Positions 37,363 through 45,358 of a stretch of 64,000 bases of DNA are shown in pieces. Below the pieces are notes generated by a model. That model was not told the DNA's origin, ran no database searches, and saw only the letters and a list, made by a program, of their open reading frames with translations. Position numbers and translations under genes: made by a program. Positions within the stretch are counted from its first letter, which is position 1; each line of letters opens with the position of its first letter. Source of the DNA: DASXYG01 sp036502625 (lineage in GTDB: Bacteria; Actinomycetota; Actinomycetes; Streptosporangiales; Streptosporangiaceae); contig DASXYG010000122.1 of assembly GCA_036502625.1 (NCBI GenBank), positions 1 through 64,000 on the forward strand, written 5' to 3'.

Positions 37363-38127
37363 TCAGTTCGGGGTGACGGGGTCGGTGAGGAGGTTGTCCG
37401 CGGGGATGCTGCGCAGGCGGCGCAGCAGCCGGATCTCGCGGAGCAGCAGCTCGCGTTCGCGGTCCAGGCGCGCGGCCGCGTGGTCGGCGGCGAGCAGCCG
37501 CTGCCGCTCGGCGCGGCCGAGCAGCATGGTGGCCGCCACCAGGTACGACAGCGGCACCGGCTCGGTGGGCAGTTCCTCGGGCAGGGTGAGCCGGGCGGCC
37601 AGCCCGGGCGCGGCGGCCTGGACGTCCTCGCCGGGCTCGTCCTCGCCGGCGTCGTCGGTCGCCTCGCGCGCGGCCTGGTCGGCGGCCTCGTCCGAGGCGG
37701 CGTTCAGGCGCTCGGTGTAGCGGCGGAACAGCCGGGTGACGTTCTCGGTGGCCGCCGGCTCCACGGGTCCCGGGTCGTCCGGCAGGGGCGTGACGTCGGC
37801 GAGCGGGTAGGCGTCGTCGTCGGTGACCTTGTCGACGCGGAACCGCTCGCCGCCGGTGCAGATGAGGTCGTACCTGCCGTCGTCGTACCGGGTCACGCCG
37901 TGCACCTCGGCGGTGCAGCCGACCGCGGCGAGGCGGCGCGCGGCGCCCTGCCCGACCTCGTGGCCGAGCTCGATCGCCACGACGCCGAAGCGGCGCGGTT
38001 CGTCGGCGGGGCGGGCGAGCAGATCGGCCACGAGCAGCCGGTACCGCTCCTCGAAGATGTGCAGGGGCATCACGAGGCCGGGGAACAGCACCGCCCCGAG
38101 GGGGAAGAGAGGCAGGCGTTGGCTCAC
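37363..38127 (-). CDS. LON substrate-binding domain protein
   Basis: The 254-residue protein has only the N-terminal domain of Lon protease, with no ATPase or protease part. LPLFPLGAVLFPGLVMPLHIFEERYRLLV at the start (here given only as the family pattern in two pieces: LPLFPLGAVLFPG and LPLHIFEERYR-like) and FGVVAIELG are clear. A long acidic, Ala-rich insert (about 150-190) precedes a helical end. The role of such stand-alone domains is unknown. GTG at 38127 has a TAGGGT hexamer six bases upstream on the minus strand (38139-38134). It is divergent from hisD across 297 bases that show no other gene. Confidence 0.85.
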   Translation of the reverse strand: MSQRLPLFPLGAVLFPGLVMPLHIFEERYRLLVADLLARPADEPRRFGVVAIELGHEVGQGAARRLAAVGCTAEVHGVTRYDDGRYDLICTGGERFRVDKVTDDDAYPLADVTPLPDDPGPVEPAATENVTRLFRRYTERLNAASDEAADQAAREATDDAGEDEPGEDVQAAAPGLAARLTLPEELPTEPVPLSYLVAATMLLGRAERQRLLAADHAAARLDRERELLLREIRLLRRLRSIPADNLLTDPVTPN

Positions 38128-38411
38128 GCCGCAACCCTAGGCACAGCGGGCCGCGCCGCGCAGCACGATGCGATCACGCGCTTACGCAATCCCACATACG
38201 CGCGATCTCACGCACGCGGGCCCGTGCGAGGTGACGATCTACGCCGTAAAGGCCATGGGCCCGGTGCCCCCTTTTCAGCGGGCCGTACGGGCACGACAAT
38301 GCCTTCGACGTCCGGGCGCGTGCGGCGGGGCGGACGAGGGCCGCGCGCACGCTCCGCCCGGTGGGGGAGTACGAAGGGTGACGCCATGGGGATTCGGTTC
38401 GGCAGGATCAA

Positions 38412-38417
38412 TAGAAT
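38412..38417 (+). promoter_or_regulatory. -10 of the his operon, probably leaderless
   Basis: TAGAAT ends seven bases before the hisD GTG, so transcription should start at or next to the start codon. No ribosome site precedes the GTG. No histidine-rich leader peptide or attenuator was found in 38128-38424. Confidence 0.6.
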
Positions 38418-38424
38418 CGACAGC

Positions 38425-39714
38425 GTGATCTCCCGTATCGATCTGCGCGGCGCCACCGGCGACCCGCGCGACAAGCTGCCCCGAGCCGCCCTCGACGTCC
38501 AGGCCGCCGCCGAGAAGGTGCGGCCCATCCTCGAGGACGTCCGGCATCGCGGCGCGGCCGCGGTCCGGGAGCTGACCGAGCGCTTCGACCACGTCGACCT
38601 GGAGTCGGCGCGGGTGCCCGACCAGGTCGTCAAGGACGCCGTCGACCTCCTCGAACCCGCCCTGCGCGACGCGCTCGAGGAGGCCATCAGGCGGGCGCGC
38701 ATCGTCCACGAGGCGCAGCGCCCGCGCGACGCCGCGTCGCGGCTGGCCCCCGGCGCCGTCGTCACCGAGACGTACGTCCCGGTCGGCCGCGTCGGGCTCT
38801 ACGTCCCGGGCGGCCTCACCGTCTATCCGTCGTCCGTGGTCATGAACGTCATCCCGGCGCAGGTCGCCGGCGTCGAGCGCATCGCCGTGGCGTCGCCGCC
38901 GCAGGAGGGCGGCCGGCCGCACCCCGTGGTGCTGGCCGCGTGCGCGCTGCTCGGCGTCGAGGAGGTCTACTCCGTCGGCGGCGCGCAGGCCATCGCGATG
39001 TTCGCGTACGGCACGGAGGAGTGCGCCCCGGTCGACGTGGTCACCGGGCCGGGCAACGTGTACGTCGCCGCGGCGAAGCGGCTGGTGCACGGTGTGGTCG
39101 GCATCGACTCCGAGGCGGGCCCCACGGAGGTGGCCATCATCGCCGACTCCTCGGCCGATCCCGCGTTCGTCGCCGCCGACCTCATCGGCCAGGCCGAGCA
39201 CGACGAGCTCGCCGCGTGCCTGCTCGTCACCGACGACCCCGCCCTGCTCGACAAGGTCGACGTCGAGCTCGGGCGCCAGGTGCCCGCCACGCGCCACCGG
39301 GAGCGGGTCGAGGCCGCCCTGTCCGGCGCGCAGTCGGCGTACGTCCTGGTCGACGACATCGACGGCTGCCTGCGGGTGATCGACGCCTGGGCGCCGGAAC
39401 ACCTCGAGGTCATCACCGCGGACGCGCGCGCGGTGGCCGGGCGGGTGCGCAACGCGGGCGCGATCTTCGTCGGCCCGTGGGCCCCGGTGGCCCTCGGCGA
39501 CTACGTAGCCGGGTCCAACCACGTGCTGCCCACCGGCGGCACGGCGCGCCACTCCGGCGGCCTGTCGGTGCTGTCGTTCATGCGCGGCATCCACGTCGTC
39601 GACTACACCCGCGACGCCCTCGCCGAGGTCGCCGGCCACATCGACGCGCTCGGCGGCGCCGAGGACTTCGCCGCGCACGTCGAGTCCGTCCGCATCCGCG
39701 TGCCGCGGAGCTGA
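38425..39714 (+). CDS. hisD: Histidinol dehydrogenase
   Basis: The 429-residue zinc enzyme catalyses the last two steps to histidine. Visible blocks are VGLYVPGGLTVYPSSVVMN, GAQAIAMFAYGTE, GPGNVYVAAAKRLV, IDSEAGPTEVAIIAD, DLIGQAEHDE and YVAGSNHVLPTGGTARHSGG, covering NAD and zinc sites. GTG 38425 gives the standard N-terminus and total length. An in-frame ATG at 38386 would add 13 residues, but the -10-like TAGAAT lies between the two and argues against it. It heads hisDCB-x-hisH-priA-hisF. Confidence 0.96.
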   Translation: MISRIDLRGATGDPRDKLPRAALDVQAAAEKVRPILEDVRHRGAAAVRELTERFDHVDLESARVPDQVVKDAVDLLEPALRDALEEAIRRARIVHEAQRPRDAASRLAPGAVVTETYVPVGRVGLYVPGGLTVYPSSVVMNVIPAQVAGVERIAVASPPQEGGRPHPVVLAACALLGVEEVYSVGGAQAIAMFAYGTEECAPVDVVTGPGNVYVAAAKRLVHGVVGIDSEAGPTEVAIIADSSADPAFVAADLIGQAEHDELAACLLVTDDPALLDKVDVELGRQVPATRHRERVEAALSGAQSAYVLVDDIDGCLRVIDAWAPEHLEVITADARAVAGRVRNAGAIFVGPWAPVALGDYVAGSNHVLPTGGTARHSGGLSVLSFMRGIHVVDYTRDALAEVAGHIDALGGAEDFAAHVESVRIRVPRS

Positions 39715-39726
39715 CCGGGGGTGCCG

Positions 39727-40830
39727 ATGAACTTCGCCGACCTGCCGATCCGCGACGACCTCCGCGGCGAGACGCCGTACGGCGCGCCCCAGCTCGACGT
39801 GCCCGTGCGCCTGAACACCAACGAGAACCCGTACCCGCCGTCGCCGGCCCTGGCCGACGACGTGGCGGCGGCCGTGCGGAGGGCGGCGCTCGGCCTCAAC
39901 CGCTACCCCGACCGCGACGCCGTCGAGCTGCGCAAGGACCTCGCCGACTACCTCGCGTCCGCGACCGGCCACCCGCTGTCCGCCGGGCAGGTGTGGGCGG
40001 CCAACGGGTCGAACGAGGTCATCCAGCAGATCCTGCAGGCCTTCGGCGGCCCGGGGCGTACGGCTCTCGGCTTCGACCCGTCGTACTCCATGCACCCGGT
40101 CATCGCCAAGGTCACGGCCACGGCGTGGGTCTCGGGGGCGCGTGACGACGACTTCGGGCTCGACGCCGACGCCGCGGTGGCCGCGGTGGCCGCGCACCGT
40201 CCGGACGTCGTGTTCCTGACCTCGCCGAACAACCCGACGGGCACGGCGCTGGCGCCCGAGGTCATCGCCGCGGTGGCCGAGGCGGCGCCGGGCATGGTGG
40301 TCGTCGACGAGGCGTACGCGGAGTTCGCCAGGCCCGGCACCGAGAGCGCCGTGACGCTGCTGCCGCGCCACCCGCGGCTGATCGTCACCCGCACCATGTC
40401 GAAGGCGTTCGCGCTGGCCGGGGGGCGGCTCGGCTACCTGGCCGCCGACCCCGCGGTGATCGACGCGCTGCTGCTCGTCCGGCTGCCGTACCACCTGTCC
40501 GCGGTCGCGCAGGAGGTCGCGCGGGTGGCGATCGCGCACGCCGCGGAGCTGCAGGCGTCCGTGGCGGCGCTGCGCGGCGAGCGCGACGGCCTCGTGGCGT
40601 GGCTGCGGAGGCGCGGCCACCGGGTGGCCGACTCCGACGCGAACTTCGTGCTGTTCGGCGAGTTCGCCGACCGCCACGGCGTGTGGCAGGGGCTGCTCGA
40701 CCGCGGCGTGCTGGTCCGCGAGGTGGGCCCGCCGCGCTGGCTGCGCGTGAGCGTCGGCACACCGGAGGAGATGGCCGCGTTCCGCGCCGCGCTGATTGAG
40801 ACACTGGAGACCATGGAGAACACCGCATGA
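39727..40830 (+). CDS. hisC: Histidinol-phosphate aminotransferase
   Basis: The 367-residue PLP aminotransferase converts imidazole acetol phosphate to histidinol phosphate. RLNTNENPYPPSP, SPNNPTGT, VVDEAYAEF and the PLP lysine K226 in TMSKAFALAGGRLGY are all present. ATG 39727 is chosen with GGGGG just upstream; GTG 39721 would add two residues. The stop overlaps the hisB ATG by four bases. Confidence 0.95.
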   Translation: MNFADLPIRDDLRGETPYGAPQLDVPVRLNTNENPYPPSPALADDVAAAVRRAALGLNRYPDRDAVELRKDLADYLASATGHPLSAGQVWAANGSNEVIQQILQAFGGPGRTALGFDPSYSMHPVIAKVTATAWVSGARDDDFGLDADAAVAAVAAHRPDVVFLTSPNNPTGTALAPEVIAAVAEAAPGMVVVDEAYAEFARPGTESAVTLLPRHPRLIVTRTMSKAFALAGGRLGYLAADPAVIDALLLVRLPYHLSAVAQEVARVAIAHAAELQASVAALRGERDGLVAWLRRRGHRVADSDANFVLFGEFADRHGVWQGLLDRGVLVREVGPPRWLRVSVGTPEEMAAFRAALIETLETMENTA

Positions 40831-41420
40831 GCCGTACCGCGCGCGTCGAGCGGGCCACCAAGGAGACCACGGTCGCCGTGGAGATCGACCTCGACGGCAC
40901 CGGCCGCGTCGACGTCTCCACCGGCGTCGGGTTCTTCGACCACATGCTGGACCAGCTCGGCAAGCACGGCCAGTTCGACCTGACCGTGAAGACCGACGGC
41001 GACCTGCACATCGACGCCCACCACACGGTGGAGGACACCGCGCTGGCGCTCGGCGCGGCGTTCGGGCAGGCGCTCGGCGACAAGGCCGGAATCCGCCGGT
41101 TCGCCGACGCCTCCGTGCCGCTGGACGAGGCGCTCGCGCAGGTCACCGTCGACCTGTCCGGCCGTCCGTACCTCGTGCACCACGAGCCCGAGGGCATGGC
41201 GCCGATGATCGGCCGCGACTACGACACGACGCTGACGCGCCACGTGTTCGAGTCGTTCGTGGCGCAGGCCCGCGTGTGCCTGCACGTCCACGTGCCGTAC
41301 GGCCGCAACCCGCACCACATCGTCGAGGCGCAGTTCAAGGCCCTCGCCCGCGCGCTGCGCGCGGCCAGCGAGCCGGACCCCAGGGTGACCGGCGTTCCGT
41401 CCACGAAGGGTGCTCTGTAG
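40827..41420 (+). CDS. hisB: Imidazoleglycerol-phosphate dehydratase
   Basis: The 197-residue monofunctional dehydratase carries the di-metal His/Glu motifs FFDHMLDQLGKHGQF, DAHHTVEDTALALG, RFADASVPLDEAL and RNPHHIVEAQFKALARALR. There is no phosphatase domain, as usual outside enterobacteria. ATG 40827 overlaps hisC. A tiny membrane protein gene follows after five bases, before hisH. Confidence 0.96.
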   Translation: MSRTARVERATKETTVAVEIDLDGTGRVDVSTGVGFFDHMLDQLGKHGQFDLTVKTDGDLHIDAHHTVEDTALALGAAFGQALGDKAGIRRFADASVPLDEALAQVTVDLSGRPYLVHHEPEGMAPMIGRDYDTTLTRHVFESFVAQARVCLHVHVPYGRNPHHIVEAQFKALARALRAASEPDPRVTGVPSTKGAL

Positions 41421-41425
41421 GTGGT

Positions 41426-41581
41426 GTGCCGGTGGTGGTAGCCGCGCTGCTCGTGATCCTGGGTGGGTTCCTCGTCGGCGGGGTGCTCTCGGTGTGGCCG
41501 AAGAACCGGGCCGTCGCGTCCGGGATCGGGCTGTGCGCCGTGATCGCCGTCGCGGCGGGGATCCTGAGGATGGTGTCGTGA
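41426..41581 (+). CDS. Small two-span membrane protein inside the his operon
   Basis: This 51-residue protein is almost entirely two hydrophobic segments (about 3-21 and 29-47) joined by a short WPKNRAV turn. It starts at GTG 41426, five bases after the hisB stop; another GTG lies just upstream in a different frame. Its TGA overlaps the hisH GTG by four bases, so its translation is probably tied to hisH. Similar short membrane genes occur between hisB and hisH in Streptomyces, as I recall. No role is known. The frame, coupling and hydrophobic pattern support a real gene. Confidence 0.75.
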   Translation: MPVVVAALLVILGGFLVGGVLSVWPKNRAVASGIGLCAVIAVAAGILRMVS

Positions 41582-42210
41582 CGAAACGGGTCGTCGTACT
41601 GGACTACGGGTCCGGCAACCTGCGGTCCGCGCAGCGCGCTTTGGAGCGGGTCGGCGCCGAGGCCGAGGTCACCCCCGATTTCGACGCCGCGATGAATGCC
41701 GACGGGCTCGTCGTGCCCGGGGTGGGCGCGTTCGCGGCGTGCATGGCCGGGCTGAGGTCCGTCCGCGGCGAGCAGGTCATCGGGCGGCGGCTGGCCGGGG
41801 GCCGCCCCGTGCTCGGCATCTGCGTGGGCATGCAGATCCTGTTCGAGCACGGCGTGGAGCACGGCGTGACCAGCGAGGGCTGCGGCGAGTGGCCCGGCAC
41901 GGTGGAGCGGTTGGAGGCCCCCGTCGTGCCGCACATGGGCTGGAACACCGTGGCGGCGCCGCCGGGGTCGGCGCTGTTCGCGGGGCTCGACGCGGAGGCC
42001 CGGTTCTATTTCGTGCACTCCTACGCCGTACGGAAGTGGGAGCTCGAACCGCTGAACCCGGCCCACCCGCCGCTGGTCACCTGGACCACCCACGGCGACC
42101 GTTTCGTGTCCGCCGCGGAGAACGGCCCGCTGTCCGCCGCCCAGTTCCACCCGGAGAAATCCGGCGACGCGGGGGCGGTCGTCCTGAGGAACTGGCTGGA
42201 GACATTGTGA
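41578..42210 (+). CDS. hisH: Imidazole glycerol phosphate synthase, glutaminase subunit
   Basis: The 210-residue class I glutaminase supplies ammonia to HisF. The nucleophile is C82 in GICVGMQILFEHG, and the His/Glu pair lies in SAAQFHPEKSG. PHMGWNTV and FVHSYAV are further family marks. GTG 41578 overlaps the small membrane gene, and the stop overlaps priA. Confidence 0.96.
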   Translation: MTKRVVVLDYGSGNLRSAQRALERVGAEAEVTPDFDAAMNADGLVVPGVGAFAACMAGLRSVRGEQVIGRRLAGGRPVLGICVGMQILFEHGVEHGVTSEGCGEWPGTVERLEAPVVPHMGWNTVAAPPGSALFAGLDAEARFYFVHSYAVRKWELEPLNPAHPPLVTWTTHGDRFVSAAENGPLSAAQFHPEKSGDAGAVVLRNWLETL

Positions 42211-42950
42211 AGAGGCTTGAGCTGTTGCCCGCGGTGGACGTCGCGGGCGGGCAGGCGGTGCGGCTCGTGCAGGGGGAGGCGGGCACCGAGACGTCGTACG
42301 GCGAGCCGCTGGCCGCCGCGCTGGCCTGGCAGGACGCCGGGGCGGAGTGGATCCACCTGGTGGACCTCTACGCCGCTTTCGGGCGCGGCTCCAATGCGGG
42401 GCTGCTGGCCGAGGTGGTGGGGGCGCTCGACGTCAAGGTGGAGCTGTCCGGCGGCATCCGCGACGACGCGTCGCTTGAGGCGGCGCTGGCCACGGGATGC
42501 CGCCGGGTGAACATCGGCACGGCCGCCATGGAGGACCCCGACTGGGTCGAGAAGATCATCGCGGCGTACGGCGACCGGGTGGCCGTGGGGCTGGACGTCC
42601 GCGGCACCACGCTGGCCGCGCGCGGCTGGACCCGCGACGGCGGCGACCTCTACGAGGTGCTGGCCAGGCTCGACGCCCAGGGCTGCGCGCGTTACGTCGT
42701 CACCGACGTCACGAAGGACGGCACGCTGCGCGGGCCGAACCTGGAGCTGCTGCGCTCGGTGTGCGCGCGCACCGAGCGGCCCGTGGTGGCCAGCGGCGGC
42801 GTGTCGAGCCTGGACGACCTGCGCGCGCTGGCCGGGGAGACGGCCATCGGGGTGGAGGGCGCGATCGTCGGGAAGGCGCTGTACGCCGGGGCGTTCACGC
42901 TCACCGAGGCGCTGGCCGCGGTGGACGAGGCGGCTGGGGTTGCCGGGTGA
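42207..42950 (+). CDS. priA: Bifunctional HisA/TrpF isomerase (PriA)
   Basis: The 247-residue (beta-alpha)8 isomerase opens with LLPAVDVAGGQAVRL, where D11 is the expected catalytic base, and has GLDVRGTTLAARGWTRDGG and VVTDVTKDGTLRGPN. In actinobacteria PriA catalyses both the ProFAR isomerase step of histidine and the phosphoribosyl anthranilate isomerase step of tryptophan synthesis. The window's trp genes lack trpF, which fits. GTG 42207 overlaps hisH and the stop overlaps hisF. Confidence 0.93.
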   Translation: MKRLELLPAVDVAGGQAVRLVQGEAGTETSYGEPLAAALAWQDAGAEWIHLVDLYAAFGRGSNAGLLAEVVGALDVKVELSGGIRDDASLEAALATGCRRVNIGTAAMEDPDWVEKIIAAYGDRVAVGLDVRGTTLAARGWTRDGGDLYEVLARLDAQGCARYVVTDVTKDGTLRGPNLELLRSVCARTERPVVASGGVSSLDDLRALAGETAIGVEGAIVGKALYAGAFTLTEALAAVDEAAGVAG

Positions 42951-43717
42951 GTGTCGCCGTACGGGTCATTCCCTGCCTGGACGTCGATGCGGGGCGGGTC
43001 GTGAAGGGCGTCAACTTCACGCGGCTGCGCGACGCGGGGGACCCCGTGGAGCTGGCCCGCGCGTACGACGCCGACGGGGCGGACGAGCTCGTGTTCCTGG
43101 ACATCACGGCGTCCTCGGGCGACCGGGAGACGACGTACGACGTGGTGCGGCGCACGGCGGAGCAGGTGTTCATCCCGCTGACGGTCGGCGGCGGTGTGCG
43201 TACGGTCGACGACGTGGACCGGCTGCTGCGCGCGGGCGCGGACAAGGTGGGCGTGAACACGGCGGCGATCGCGCGGCCCGAGCTGATCGCGGAGATCGCC
43301 GACCGGTTCGGGCGGCAGGTGCTGGTGCTGTCCGCCGACGCGCGGCGGGTCGTGGAGGGGCCGCCCACGCCGAGCGGCTTCGAGGTCACCACGCACGGCG
43401 GCCGTGAGGGCACGGGCATCGACGCGGTGGAGTGGGTGCGCCGCGCCGCGGAGCTGGGCGCCGGGGAGATCCTGCTGAACTCGATGGACGGCGACGGCAC
43501 CAAGGACGGCTACGACCTCCCGATGATCGCCGCGGTCCGCGCCGAGGTGGACGTGCCGGTGATCGCCAGCGGCGGCGCGGGCGCGGTCGAGGACTTCCCG
43601 CCCGCGGTGGCTGCGGGCGCCGACGCGGTGCTGGCCGCCAGCGTCTTCCACTTCGGCGAATTGCGCATCCCGGACGTCAAGGCCCGCCTGCGCGCCGAGG
43701 GCCACCCCGTACGGTAG
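42947..43717 (+). CDS. hisF: Imidazole glycerol phosphate synthase, cyclase subunit
   Basis: The 256-residue barrel enzyme makes imidazole glycerol phosphate and AICAR with ammonia from HisH. VRVIPCLDVDAGRVVKGVNF, VGGGVRTVDDVDRLLRAGADKV, the EILLNSMDGDGTKDGYD block and VIASGGAGAVEDF are all present, with catalytic Asp residues in CLDVD and SADARR. It is the last gene of this his block and converges on a minus-strand gene 20 bases later. Confidence 0.96.
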   Translation: MSVAVRVIPCLDVDAGRVVKGVNFTRLRDAGDPVELARAYDADGADELVFLDITASSGDRETTYDVVRRTAEQVFIPLTVGGGVRTVDDVDRLLRAGADKVGVNTAAIARPELIAEIADRFGRQVLVLSADARRVVEGPPTPSGFEVTTHGGREGTGIDAVEWVRRAAELGAGEILLNSMDGDGTKDGYDLPMIAAVRAEVDVPVIASGGAGAVEDFPPAVAAGADAVLAASVFHFGELRIPDVKARLRAEGHPVR

Positions 43718-43737
43718 CCGCGGCGGCGTAGCCGGGC

Positions 43738-44451
43738 TCAGCGTTTGCGGTTGCCGCCTGAGGGGCGGCCGCCGGGTGGGGTGCGGCGGGTGGGGGGCTT
43801 CGGGGCCGCCTTGCCGTTGGACTTCGGTGTGGGCTTCTGGGGCTGGTTGCGGGTCGGGCGGGGCGGGGCGTTGCGGCGCTGGATCTGGGCGCGGATGACC
43901 TCGAGGCTGGCGCGGGCCTGGCCGGTGGTCATGCCGGTGGCCTCCTTCACCGCCGCGATGGCGTCGTCCATGTGGCCGCCCTGGAGGAGCCGCTCGATCT
44001 CGACCTGCGTCTTGCGGTCGAGGCCCACCAGGCCGGCGGAGATCGCGGTGGTGGGACCGTCGCCGGGGTCGGGGCCGTCGTCGCCGCGGCGCGCCGCCTC
44101 GCGGTCGGCCTCCTTCGCGGCCTGCCAGGCGGCCTGGCCGGGCTTGGCGACCCGGGCGGCGATGCTGTCGACGGCGGCGTGGGCGTCGTCGATGTCCAGC
44201 TCGGTCTGCTTGAGGATCAGGTTGATCGCCCGCGCGGGGCGGCCCGCCGCGATCAGCCGCTCGGCGGCCTCGCGCACCTCGACCGGCAGGACGACGGCCC
44301 GCCGCGGGGTGCGGGCCGTGCGCGGGTGCGCGGGGTTGTCGAGGTGTTCGTAGCGCCGTGCGGGCACGCTCCGGGCGCGCCACAGCACGAACGCGAGCAC
44401 GCACAGCAGCACGACCAGGGTGCCGACCAGGACGGCGGTATGGGCGTCCAC
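43738..44451 (-). CDS. Membrane-anchored protein with two L7/L12-like helical motifs
   Basis: The 237-residue protein has one N-terminal membrane span (about 5-24), then two similar segments: AAGRPARAINLILKQTELDI near residues 68-87, and GGHMDDAIAAVKEATGMTTG about 85 residues later. Both follow the AI-x-x-(L/V)K-x-x-T pattern of the ribosomal L7/L12 C-terminal domain, and the tail is Pro/Arg/Lys-rich. It is not the ribosomal protein itself; short membrane proteins with this motif are known in actinobacteria. GTG at 44451 has TAGGCT seven bases upstream on the minus strand (44464-44459). Function unknown. Confidence 0.75.
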   Translation of the reverse strand: MDAHTAVLVGTLVVLLCVLAFVLWRARSVPARRYEHLDNPAHPRTARTPRRAVVLPVEVREAAERLIAAGRPARAINLILKQTELDIDDAHAAVDSIAARVAKPGQAAWQAAKEADREAARRGDDGPDPGDGPTTAISAGLVGLDRKTQVEIERLLQGGHMDDAIAAVKEATGMTTGQARASLEVIRAQIQRRNAPPRPTRNQPQKPTPKSNGKAAPKPPTRRTPPGGRPSGGNRKR

Positions 44452-44560
44452 GAGTGGCAGCCTACGGAAGCCGCGGACCGCATTGCGTCGTATTGCTCAA
44501 ACCGTGCGCATACCGTCACCTGCGCCCGTTCCGTGCCGGGGCCCGCCCGCGCCCGTACGG

Positions 44561-45205
44561 TCAGATCCCCCAGGACGCGGCGCGCAGCCGCTCGACGGCC
44601 TCGGTGTCGCCGTCGAACGCGACCCGCGCCACGGAGGTGCGCCCGAGCGTCCACAGCATCAGCTCGGCGGGGCCGCCGGACACCGTGACCATCGGCGCGC
44701 CGCGCTTCACGACCTGCTCGGGCCCGCCGGGCCGCGACTCCGCCGACCAGTGCAGCCGTACGCCGGCCGGTGCGCGGCGGAGCGTCAGGCGCGCCATGGC
44801 GAGGCGGTTCCACAGGGTGCGCTCGAAGGCGGGGGTCAGCTCGCGCGGCTCCCAGCCGGGCTGGGCGCGGCGCACGTCCTCGTGGTGGGTGAAGTACTCC
44901 ACGAGGTTGGCGGCGGAGTCGACCCCCGGCAGGGCGAACGGCGACCACGCCGGCGCGCCCTTGGCCACCATCTCCACGATCCGGGCGTACGGCGTGCCGT
45001 CGCGCAGTTGCGTACGGATGCGCTCGCCGTATCCGGACATCGGCGGCACCAGCACACCGAGGGCGGCGTCCGGGCGGCGCTCCCTGACGACCAGGTGGGC
45101 GGCGAGGTCGCGGGCCGTCCACCCCGCGCACTCCGTCGGGGCGTCCGGGCCGACCTTGATGAACAGGCGGCACAGGGCCAGCCGTTCGTCGCGTGCGTGG
45201 CTCAC
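44561..45205 (-). CDS. TIGR03085-type metal-binding protein (DinB/mycothiol-dependent superfamily)
   Basis: The 214-residue protein begins SHARDERLALCRLFIKVGPDAPT and has CAGWTARDLAAHLVVRERRPDA and EYFTHHEDVRRAQPGWEPR, patterns of the actinobacterial TIGR03085 family related to maleylpyruvate isomerase-like DinB proteins. The three His residues (in AAHLV and FTHHED) are the likely metal ligands. Biological role unknown. GTG at 45205 has an AAGGAG site on the minus strand, and a TAGGCT hexamer (45241-45236) lies further upstream. Confidence 0.83.
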   Translation of the reverse strand: MSHARDERLALCRLFIKVGPDAPTECAGWTARDLAAHLVVRERRPDAALGVLVPPMSGYGERIRTQLRDGTPYARIVEMVAKGAPAWSPFALPGVDSAANLVEYFTHHEDVRRAQPGWEPRELTPAFERTLWNRLAMARLTLRRAPAGVRLHWSAESRPGGPEQVVKRGAPMVTVSGGPAELMLWTLGRTSVARVAFDGDTEAVERLRAASWGI

Positions 45206-45358
45206 GTGTGCTCCTTCGATGCGCGGTACGCGCCCAGCCTACGGCCACCGGCCCCGCGTACGGTGATCACCGCGGAACGGGTGTCACGGGAATAACGGGC
45301 CCGCCGCCGGGAGTAGTTGCTTGAGGAAACCCGCGCATACCTCCGGAAGGACCCCCCT

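Noticed and set aside
38128..38424. Histidine leader peptide or T-box before hisD
   Set aside because: No run of CAC/CAT codons in a short ORF and no T-box core were found. A leaderless start fits better.
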